A stretch of 64,000 nucleotides of DNA from Mesorhizobium australicum WSM2073 (GTDB lineage: Bacteria; Pseudomonadota; Alphaproteobacteria; Rhizobiales; Rhizobiaceae). Shown in pieces: positions 29,944 through 38,400 of this stretch. The first letter of the stretch is position 1, and each line of letters begins with the position of its first letter. Below the pieces are notes generated by a model that saw nothing but the letters and a program-made list of their open reading frames with translations, was not told where the DNA came from and did no database searches. The DNA lies in contig NC_019973.1 of the NCBI RefSeq assembly GCF_000230995.2, forward strand, positions 5,098,001 through 5,162,000. The letters run 5' to 3'. The position numbers and the translations under genes are program-made.

Positions 29944-32076
29944 GTGAATCAGCAGCCACATATTCTGTCGCCCAAGGAGGCGTTCAAGGCCTGCTTTTCG
30001 GCGGTGGCTGCCTATCTCGGCAGGCCGAGCGCCGAAACCGTGCTGTTTGCCGGAGTGCCGATTTCGGACACGCGCATCGAGGTCACCGAGATCCGGCATC
30101 TTGCCGAGCGCATCGGTCTCGAGACCCAGGAATTCAACCATCGCGACTTCCTGCGCGGTCGCGTCGATCTTCCGGCAATTCTCTTCCGTGTCAGTCAGTT
30201 GCCGATCGCCTTGCTGGCGGAAACCGACGGCGACGGGTATCTCACGGCCCCGCAGGAAGACGGGCGCACGACTGTCGGCAAATCCGAGCTGGCCGCAAGT
30301 TACATCAGTGGCGGCGTATCCTTCTCGATCACCTATGCCAACGCCACCGAGGGCATGAAGGTCGGGTCGGCGCAGCAGATCGAGCGGCGCCATTGGCTGA
30401 CGGGGACGATGGGCGCTTTCTGGCGCACCTATTCCAAGGTCGTGCTGTCGGCGATCTTCATCAATCTTTTGGCCATCGCCTCGCCGATCTTCACCATGAA
30501 TGTCTATGACCGCATATTGCCGAACAAGGCGATATCGACGCTTTGGGTGCTGGCGATCGGCATCGGCGCCGTCATTCTCTTCGATCTGCTTTTGAAAACG
30601 GCCCGAGCCTCGCTCATCGACTATGCCGGGCGCAAGGCGGACTTGCGGATATCGTATCTGCTGTTCGAGAAGGTGCTGAATTCATCCCTGTCCGCGCGCC
30701 CGGGCTCGACAGGCGAATATGCCAACCGCGTCACCCAATATGAGTTCGTCAGGGAATTTTTCACCTCCAACACGATCAGCGTGTTCATCGATACGGCTTT
30801 CGTCTTCATCTTCCTGCTCGTCATCTACGCGATCGGCGGCTGGCTGGTCGTCATCCCGGCCCTCGCATTTGTGGCGTCGGTGGTCGTTGGCCTCGTCACG
30901 CAACGCCGCATCGGCAAACGGGTCGCAGCCTCCATGAATGAAGCCTCCCAGCGCCAGGCTCTGCTGGTCGAGTCCATCTCCACGCTGGAAACGATCAAGT
31001 CGCTGCGCGCCGAAGCCTATTTACTGAGGAAGTGGGGCGAGCATTCGAAGAATGCGGCCAACACTTCCGAGAAGATCAAGCAGCTCTCGGCGGCGGCCGG
31101 CAACATCACCCAGGCCATCCAGCAGCTTGTGACGGTCGCCCTGGTCGTGGCTGGAGCCTACGCCTTTTCGGAAGGGCATGTTTCGACAGGAGCCATCATT
31201 GGAACGGTGATGCTGGCGAGCCGGGCCGTGGCTCCGCTCGGCCAGATCGCGATCACCCTATCGAGATTTCGCCAGGCCATGCTCTCCTTGAGAATGGTGA
31301 ATTCCATCATGGCCCAGCCGGAGGACCGGCCGGATACGGTGGGCTTCGTCAATCGTCCGATTCGCAATGGCGCGATGACGTTCAAGAATGTCGGCTTCGT
31401 CTACCCCGGATCGGAAAACGAGGTTCTGTCCGGCCTCAACTTTTCGGTGAGGCCGGGAGAGCGCATCGGCATCATCGGCCGCATCGGATCGGGCAAGACG
31501 ACGATGGGACGCCTGATCGGCAGGCTTTTTCTGCCAAGCTCCGGCGAATTGCTGCTGGATGGCATCGACATCCGCCAGTATCACCCGTCAGAGGTGCGCG
31601 CCGCCGTCGGCATCGTCGCGCAAGCCGGCGATCTGTTTTCGGGCACCATCAAGGAGAACCTGCTGATGGCATCTCCGGAGGCGACCGACGAGCAAATCAT
31701 CGAAGCCGCGAAAGCCGCCGGCGTCGACGAGTTCGTGTCTCGCCACCCGCGTGGCTACGACATGAATGTCGGTGAGCGGGGCACCAATCTTTCCGGCGGG
31801 CAGAGACAGACGGTGGCGATCGCCCGGCTGCTTTTGACCAAGCCGAAGATCGTCTTTCTGGATGAACCGTCCGGCTCGATGGATCTGGCGTCGGAACGGC
31901 AACTGATAAAGCAACTCAAGACCGCTTTCGACCACAACACGACGCTGATCGTCTCGACGCATCGCTTCAGCATGCTCGAATTGGCTGATCGCCTCATTGT
32001 TATCGAACAAGGAAAGATAGTTGCCGACGGGCCAAAAGAACAAGTCATTCAGGCGCTGCAGAGAACGAATTCCTGA
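29944..32076 (+). CDS. Type I secretion ABC transporter, LapB-like
   Basis: A 710-residue permease-ATPase, read from the GTG at 29944. The first 130 residues look like the C39-peptidase-like domain without the catalytic Cys, as in transporters of unprocessed RTX proteins. Six membrane helices span about residues 155-430. The nucleotide-binding domain has Walker A IGRIGSGKTTMGRLIGRLF, the Q loop IVAQAGDLFSGTIKENLL, signature LSGGQRQ, Walker B KIVFLDEPSGSMD and the H loop STHRFSM. It should energise secretion of the adhesin at 35.5-41.5 kb. An inverted repeat lies between it and the adaptor gene. Confidence 0.95.
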   Translation: MNQQPHILSPKEAFKACFSAVAAYLGRPSAETVLFAGVPISDTRIEVTEIRHLAERIGLETQEFNHRDFLRGRVDLPAILFRVSQLPIALLAETDGDGYLTAPQEDGRTTVGKSELAASYISGGVSFSITYANATEGMKVGSAQQIERRHWLTGTMGAFWRTYSKVVLSAIFINLLAIASPIFTMNVYDRILPNKAISTLWVLAIGIGAVILFDLLLKTARASLIDYAGRKADLRISYLLFEKVLNSSLSARPGSTGEYANRVTQYEFVREFFTSNTISVFIDTAFVFIFLLVIYAIGGWLVVIPALAFVASVVVGLVTQRRIGKRVAASMNEASQRQALLVESISTLETIKSLRAEAYLLRKWGEHSKNAANTSEKIKQLSAAAGNITQAIQQLVTVALVVAGAYAFSEGHVSTGAIIGTVMLASRAVAPLGQIAITLSRFRQAMLSLRMVNSIMAQPEDRPDTVGFVNRPIRNGAMTFKNVGFVYPGSENEVLSGLNFSVRPGERIGIIGRIGSGKTTMGRLIGRLFLPSSGELLLDGIDIRQYHPSEVRAAVGIVAQAGDLFSGTIKENLLMASPEATDEQIIEAAKAAGVDEFVSRHPRGYDMNVGERGTNLSGGQRQTVAIARLLLTKPKIVFLDEPSGSMDLASERQLIKQLKTAFDHNTTLIVSTHRFSMLELADRLIVIEQGKIVADGPKEQVIQALQRTNS

Positions 32077-32087
32077 ATGAACAAATT

Positions 32088-32108
32088 ATATCGGGCTGAA
32101 ACCGATAT
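32088..32108 (+). repeat. Perfect hairpin between ABC and HlyD genes
   Basis: The arms ATATCGG and CCGATAT enclose a seven-base loop, 11 bases after the ABC stop and 18 bases before the adaptor ATG. It may be an intercistronic RNA hairpin that adjusts expression of the two genes, or a binding site. Confidence 0.4.
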
Positions 32109-32126
32109 GATAACGGGGCGTGGGAA

Positions 32127-33416
32127 ATGCTTGCCAGGGAAGACCGCCCGCCGCTTTTCGCGACGGCGTCCATATTCATCATAGGGGCGCTCTTCGCCGC
32201 CTTTGTCGCTTGGTCGTCCTTCGCCGAGGTCGACGAGATCGCGCGTGGCGACGGCAAGGTCATACCGGCCTCCAAGACCCAGGTCATTCAAGCCAGCGAG
32301 CCGGGCGTCGTTCAGGAAATCGCCGTGAAGGTGGGGCAGGTCGTCAGGAAAAACGACCTTATTATCCGTCTCGACAATACTTTGAACACATCCAGCCTCG
32401 GCGAACAGCAAGCCAAGGCGCGGGCCCTGCAAACACGCATCGCCAGGCTCAAATACGAACAGAGCGGCAGCATCACCGGATCGTTTCCCTGTCCGCAGGA
32501 CATCCAATCCGTGGCGCCGGAAATCTGTGACAACGAACAAAATCTCCTCGTTGCCCGGCGCGAAAACTTCGACAACAAGCTGTCGGTGCTCAAGTCGCGA
32601 CTCGACCAGCGCGAAAAAGAACTGGACGAGGCGAACGCCAATCTCGACCGCCTGACAAAAAACCTGGCTGTGAGCGACCAGCAGGCGAAGCTGGTCGAGG
32701 CGATGGTCAAGAAAGGTCTGATGGCAAGGACCGAGCAGCTCAAGGTCGAGCAGGAACAGACCGAACTCAACGGCCAATTGAACCTGGCCGGCGAGACGAT
32801 AAAGAAGGGCAAGTCGGCGATCACCGAGGCGCAGCTCCAGGTCGAGGAACTCGGGCTGCAGTTGAAGCAGGAAGCGCTCGATGACCTGACGCAGGCCTTG
32901 GCCGATCTTTCAGTGGTGGACGAAACCATTCGCGGCGCGACCGACAAGGTCGCGCGAACGGATATCCGCTCGCCGGTGGACGGCATCGTCAACACTATGG
33001 AACTGAACACCGTCGGCGCCTTCGTCCAGCCGGGTACTGTCGTGGCCGGCATCGTGCCCACTTCCGAGACATTGCTGGTCGAAGCACGTGTTTCGCCCCG
33101 CGATGTCGCGTTTATCCGCCCAGATCAGGATGCCTTGATCAAAGTCACGGCTTACGATTTCTCGATCTTTGGCGGCATCGAGGGCAAGGTTTCAAACATA
33201 ACCGCCGACAGCCTGGTCGATCAGAAGACGGGCGAGCCCTACTATCAGGTGCGTGTTTCAACCGATAGATCGACGCTGGAGCGAGACGGAAAGGCATATT
33301 CGATCATCCCCGGCATGATCTGTTCCGTGGATATCAAGACCGGTCGCAAGACGATCCTGAGCTACCTGCTGAAGCCGATCAACAAAGCCCGCCAGGAGGC
33401 AATGAGTGAGCGCTAG
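32127..33416 (+). CDS. HlyD-family membrane fusion adaptor
   Basis: A 429-residue periplasmic adaptor of the type I system (LapC-like). One N-terminal membrane segment (ATASIFIIGALFAAFVAWSS) is followed by the first half-lipoyl part (VVQEIAVKVGQVVRKNDLII). A long coiled-coil hairpin spans about residues 95-265, then come the second lipoyl half (RTDIRSPVDGIVNTMELNTV) and a beta-barrel C-terminus (GMICSVDIKTGRKTILSYLL). A Cys pair sits in a loop at the start of the hairpin (CPQDIQSVAPEIC). It links the ABC protein to TolC. The last codons overlap the start of the ribbon-helix-helix gene. Confidence 0.95.
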   Translation: MLAREDRPPLFATASIFIIGALFAAFVAWSSFAEVDEIARGDGKVIPASKTQVIQASEPGVVQEIAVKVGQVVRKNDLIIRLDNTLNTSSLGEQQAKARALQTRIARLKYEQSGSITGSFPCPQDIQSVAPEICDNEQNLLVARRENFDNKLSVLKSRLDQREKELDEANANLDRLTKNLAVSDQQAKLVEAMVKKGLMARTEQLKVEQEQTELNGQLNLAGETIKKGKSAITEAQLQVEELGLQLKQEALDDLTQALADLSVVDETIRGATDKVARTDIRSPVDGIVNTMELNTVGAFVQPGTVVAGIVPTSETLLVEARVSPRDVAFIRPDQDALIKVTAYDFSIFGGIEGKVSNITADSLVDQKTGEPYYQVRVSTDRSTLERDGKAYSIIPGMICSVDIKTGRKTILSYLLKPINKARQEAMSER

Positions 33417-34047
33417 CGCCACCTCTCCCGTGACCCCGAGCGACCGCTTGCTTCTGCCACTCCCGACAGAAGACTTCGAACTTGAGTTCCGCGTCGTGGC
33501 GCGCGGCGGTATCCGGCGCGGCATTCGGCTGGAACGGGCTTTCTGGGTTTCGCTGAAACAGATGGCTGAGAGCCGCAAATGCACGATCGGCATGCTGGTC
33601 GACGAGATCGCCGAAGGTCACGCGGAGAAAGGAAACTTGACCTCGGCAATCCGGGTGGCCTGCATACGCGAGTTGGGGCGCGAGAACCTGAATTTGCGCA
33701 GGCTTGCATCGATCAGGACGATAAACGCCATTCTGCTTGCCTGCCCGTCGCCGGCCTTCGCCTTGGCCTCGACGAAGAAGATCGTGACCTTCAATGCGCC
33801 GTTCCAGCAATTGGTCAAACGACAATTGCCGGCGGCATTCGACGAAGACACGCGCCAGGACCTGAAGCTGGCGCTGGATCTCAACGTAGCCGATATATTC
33901 GCCCGCCTCGACACCAATGGCGATGTTGCCGTTGCGAGCGGATTTGTGATTGGAGCCGGCGAACGCCGTTACCGGGGCCAATTGAACGTGGTGCGGGCGC
34001 CGGTGCTGGACCTGGAATTGCTGATGGCTTTCGTCTTCAACGGCTAG
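33406..34047 (+). CDS. Ribbon-helix-helix protein with PAS-like C-terminus
   Basis: A 213-residue cytoplasmic protein. The GTG start at 33406 lies inside the end of the adaptor gene, six bases after AGGAGG. Residues about 30-95 match the RHH_4-type fold (IRRGIRLERAFWVSLKQMAE, SRKCTIGMLVDEIAE, GNLTSAIRVACIREL), a DNA-binding dimer in many alphaproteobacterial proteins. The C-terminal half (RTINAILLACPSPAFALAST, KKIVTFNAPFQQLVKRQL) reads like a PAS-like sensor, though I am not certain of that. Its coupling to the secretion operon suggests that it regulates the locus. No target site is proven. Confidence 0.75.
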   Translation: MSASATSPVTPSDRLLLPLPTEDFELEFRVVARGGIRRGIRLERAFWVSLKQMAESRKCTIGMLVDEIAEGHAEKGNLTSAIRVACIRELGRENLNLRRLASIRTINAILLACPSPAFALASTKKIVTFNAPFQQLVKRQLPAAFDEDTRQDLKLALDLNVADIFARLDTNGDVAVASGFVIGAGERRYRGQLNVVRAPVLDLELLMAFVFNG

Positions 34048-34179
34048 CGCCGTTCATCGTTTCACGCAAACGCCGAACCGCCCTATCTGCTGACGCGATT
34101 CCGCCGGAAAACCAACAATAGACTTTTCCAGGAATTGTTCCGCCATTCAACCAGGACAAGAAAGCCGGCGCGCGGGCCC

Positions 34180-35133
34180 TTACTTGACTTCCGCCTGGAG
34201 GCCTTCGCCAGGGGCGACGGTTGCGAAACCGCCCTTGACATCGGCCATCTGGGCGTCCCCCGACTTGGACCCGTGGATCCACGCCCGGTCGGTGCTGAAC
34301 GAGTACAGTGGCTGATAATTCGGAAGGGCGCTGTCCTTGAGCACCGTATCGTTGAGACTGTCGAGAATATAAGCGCCGCTTGCGGTGCTGACCGAAAGCA
34401 CGGCGTGGAAGAAGCCCCGCTTGCGGTCCTGGAGAACGACGAGCGACATGCTGCGTGCCGGAATGCCGGCCCTCAGCAACGCGGTCATCTTGAGAATGGC
34501 GAAGTCCTCGCAGTCGCCGGCACGATTGGCGAGGATCTCCGAAGGCTTCGCCCAGTAATCAAGCTTGCCGTAAACGACGCTGTCCTTCTTATAGGCGATC
34601 AGGTGGTTGATGCCGCTGTCGATGAACGACAGTTTTTCGACGAACCCCTTGCCTTGGGCGCCCGAGACCATGGCCGCGAAGGCCGGGCTCTCGTGATCAC
34701 AGGGGCTGCCCGCGGTGCAAGCGGTTATGGCTCGGTAGACCGGTGCCCAACGCGCCGAAACGGGAAAATTGCGCATGGACAGCGCAACCGACCCGAAAAC
34801 GCCCGGAATGATCGACGCCGTCTGCATCGGGTCGATACCCCTGCCCTCTTGCGCCATCGAGGCGCTGGACCCGTCCTGAACGGAAACGGGACCATATCCG
34901 TTCAGGACAAGGCTGATCCGGTAGGGGGTGGCCGGCTGCCAGGGCTGGTATCTCTGCAGCGAAATGCCGCCGAGGCCAAGCGGCGCCTGGACCGCTCCAA
35001 GCAGTGCTGTTTCGGGCATGAAATTCCTGATGACGGGTCCGGCAAGGGCTGGCTGCGCCGAGCCGGCTATCCCCACCGCCAGCAGAAGCAGCTTGAGCTT
35101 GCACTTCCCCGGAGCATTCTTTTGTTTTTTCAT
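34180..35133 (-). CDS. LapG-like periplasmic cysteine protease (BTLCP family)
   Basis: About 317 residues from the ATG at 35133, eight bases after AAAGG. A signal peptide ends near residue 31 (QPALAG). The catalytic triad of bacterial transglutaminase-like cysteine proteases is visible: Cys208 in NRAGDCEDFAILK, His243 in GFFHAVLSV and Asp258 in YILDSLND, preceded by YGKLDYWAKPSEIL. LapG enzymes cut the N-terminal anchor of giant adhesins to release them. This one has about 100 extra residues between signal peptide and catalytic domain. It is divergent from the adhesin gene, its likely substrate. No LapD was seen. Confidence 0.85.
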   Translation of the reverse strand: MKKQKNAPGKCKLKLLLLAVGIAGSAQPALAGPVIRNFMPETALLGAVQAPLGLGGISLQRYQPWQPATPYRISLVLNGYGPVSVQDGSSASMAQEGRGIDPMQTASIIPGVFGSVALSMRNFPVSARWAPVYRAITACTAGSPCDHESPAFAAMVSGAQGKGFVEKLSFIDSGINHLIAYKKDSVVYGKLDYWAKPSEILANRAGDCEDFAILKMTALLRAGIPARSMSLVVLQDRKRGFFHAVLSVSTASGAYILDSLNDTVLKDSALPNYQPLYSFSTDRAWIHGSKSGDAQMADVKGGFATVAPGEGLQAEVK

Positions 35134-35456
35134 GACGCCCACCTTTGACTGTGGACGCTACCAATTTTGTCTCAAATTACTGGAAAGGAAGATGGATAAG
35201 TTTCCTACGAATTCACTTTGCTGATTTTAGTAAAATTTTACATGTATTTATACTTATATTTACCAAGTTTTCCGCGCCGCCGATGGCGAAGCGCTATGCC
35301 TTCCAGACAACATATAACTGATTATATGTTCACAGTTTACCAAGCGTAAAAAAAGTCATCGAAGGCATATCCAAATATATAGAATGGATTGACGGACCGT
35401 TGCAAAGTCAAGCTGCCGCCTGTCTCTATCCGGGAAATACCGGAGGGGTTTAAGCT
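35134..35456. other. AT-rich divergent region upstream of protease and adhesin genes
   Basis: About 320 bases, clearly AT-richer than the flanks, with no gene. It contains the palindrome at 35309-35330 and several TATA-like stretches (35225-35265, 35370-35380). The adhesin start has GGAGGGG eight bases upstream. This is the likely control region of the adhesin. Confidence 0.55.
35309..35330. promoter_or_regulatory. Perfect nine-base inverted repeat upstream of adhesin
   Basis: The arms AACATATAA and TTATATGTT flank the spacer CTGA. It lies 127 bases before the adhesin ATG and 176 bases from the protease ATG. Its symmetry and length fit a dimeric regulator; the ribbon-helix-helix protein encoded nearby is one candidate. 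There is no T-run and the stem is AT-rich, so a terminator is less likely. Confidence 0.5.
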
Positions 35457-38400
35457 ATGGCGAACAGTATTGAACTGGACAATCTTTCGAACTCGTGGGA
35501 CGAGCATTCCGTCTCCAGCGATCATCACGACCTGACAGCGCCGACCCAGGTGGTGGCGCAAGCCGCGCCCGCCGAGCAAGCGGCGGCACCGGTCCAAACA
35601 GCGCCGGCCGCGGCCGAGCCTGTGCCGGTCGATGTCGGTGGCGGCGCGCCAGCGGCAGCACCGCCAGCGGCAAACGCCCCGCACGAATACGTCGCGGACG
35701 CAAGCAACGTCGTCAAACTTCCCGCCAATGTCTCGATCGACAACATCAAGGTCGACGGCCACAACCTCGTGCTCGAGCAGGCGGACGGCTCGGTCATCGT
35801 CATCAAGGACGGTGCCCTGCATGTGCCGACCTTCATCATCGGCGACGTCGAAGTGCCGCGCGTGGCCTTGATCGCAGCGCTGGAAGCGAGCCATGTCGAT
35901 GTCGCCTTTGGCGCGGACGGCTCGATATCGGCCGGTGGCAGCACGACCTCGAGCGCCGGCGGGAATTTCGAACAGCCTGCCGGCGGGATCGGCGACGGCT
36001 TCGGCCTGTCGGCGCTCCTGCCGCCGACGGCTTTGCAGTTTGGGCAGCTCGAGCGGCATGAGCTGTTTCCCTCTTTGGTCGACAGAGGCGTCTCCGTCGT
36101 GGCCATGTCGCTGACCAACCCTGATCAGGCGGCCAGCGAAACCGGACTCGATGGCGGCGCGCAACAATCGCCGGGCAGCGAGGCACCGACCAACTCCGAA
36201 ACTTCCAGCGTCGGGACGATCAGCATCGACGCACCCGATGGCATCGGCTCGATCGTCATCAACGGCACCACCGTGACCGGCGTCGGCCAGCAAATTTCAG
36301 GGCAGTTCGGCTACATCACGATCCTGTCGTTCGATCCTGGCACGGGTGCCATCCAGTATGACTACACTGTCACCCAGTCGGTGACGCATCCCGTTAACAC
36401 GACCGGATACGACGCCAACGATACGGTTCCGGACAATTTCAGCATCACCGTCACGGATGTCGACGGCGATACGGCGAGCACGACCTTCACCGTTGCCATC
36501 ATCGACGACGTGCCGACGGCGGTTGCCGACACCGACAGTATCGCAGCCGGCCAGTTCGGCCCCGCGACGGGCAATGTGCTGGCTGGCGGCACGGATGCGG
36601 GCGACGCCAACACGACGGACGGCGTTGCCGACATCCAGGGCGCCGACGGCGCGACGGTGGTGGGCGTTGCCAAGGGGACGACGAATGTCGCTCTGGACAA
36701 TACGACCACACTCAACAGCCCGATCCAAGGTGAATATGGCAAGCTGACGCTGCACGGCGACGGCAGCTATACCTATGTGCGCGATGCGGGCACACCCGGA
36801 GGCGTCAACGACGTCTTCACCTACACGATCAAGGATGGCGATGGCGACACCTCGCACACCACGCTGACGATCTCGATCGGCAACTCGACGCCTGTAGTCG
36901 CCAACCTGACGCCGGAAGCCAATGGCGGCGACGTCATCGTCAACGAAGCGGCTTTGAATGTCGGCACGCCTGGTGGCCCCGGGTCCGATCCGGCAAGCAC
37001 GGCCGAGACCGGCCCCGGCACCTTCACCATTTCCTCGCCCGACGGCATCCACGATCTGTCGATCGATGGCCACGCTTTCATCACCGACGGTGTGTTCACC
37101 GCCAGCTCGTTCACGACGACGCTAGGCAACACGCTGACGGTGACGGCCTACAATGCCGGCACCGGCGAGGTGAGCTATACCTACACGCTCAACGACAACG
37201 AGACACATACCTCTGTCCAGGGCACCAACAGCCTGTTCGAGAACTTCACTGTCACGCTGACCGACCAGGATCTCCAGAGCACCAATGGCACGCTCACCGT
37301 CAACATCGTCGATGACGTGCCGACGGCCCATGACGAGGCTTCGCAAGCGGTTGTGGAAGGTGCCCCGGTGGTGACGGGGACACTGGACTTCGTGGCCGGC
37401 GCGGACGGCGCGACAGTGACGCATGTCAACGGTACGCTGCTGACCTTCGATCCCGGCACGGGCTATTCGCAGTCGATCGACATCGGCGCCGGCACCATCC
37501 AGGTGAAGGCCGACGGGGCCTACTCGTTCACGGCCGATGCCTCGGTCGACAACAGCGGCGGTGCCGTGGCGGTCAACGCGACCTACACGGTGACGGACGG
37601 CGATCACGACACTTCGACGGCCAACATCGCCTTCACGATCACGGATGGCGCGGGCCCGACCGCGGGCGCTCCAATCACGCTGGCGCTCGACGACCAGAAC
37701 CTGAGTGACGGCTCGACGCCACTCGGTCCGGACTCTGCCTCTAACTCGATCACCTTCACGCCGGGCTCGGACGCGATCACCTCGGTCGTCTTCGGCACAG
37801 ACCTGGGCGGCCTGAACACCGCGAACCTGACCTGGACCCGGGTGTCGGACACCCAGGTCGTGGGCAAGGACGGCGCCGTGACCGTGGTGACGCTGGATCT
37901 CTCGGTCGCTAACAATGTGGCGACGGTGACGGCGACGCTGAACGACAATTACGACGCGCATCCCGGCATCAATCTCGACGACCTGGTCGATCTGGGCCAT
38001 GTCGGCGTGGTTGCCACCGATACCGACGGCACTCAGGCGACCGGCACCGTCAACGTGACGGTGTCCGACGACGTGCCGACGGCGCATGACGAAGCCTCGC
38101 AGAATGTTGCCGAGGGTGCGACGATCACTGGCACGCTGGACTTCGTGGCCGGCGCCGATGGCGCCACGGTGACGCACATCGGCTCTACTGTGCTGGTCTT
38201 CGGCAACGACGGCTACTCGCAGGCGATCGATATCGGCGATGGCTCGATCAAGGTCATGGCTGACGGCCACTACTCCTTCACCGCCGACAGTTCGGTTCTC
38301 GGCACCGGTGCGGCTTCGGCGACCTACACGGTGACTGACGGCGACGGCGACACTGCAACGGCCGGTATCACCTTTGCGGTGACCGACGCCAATACGCCGA

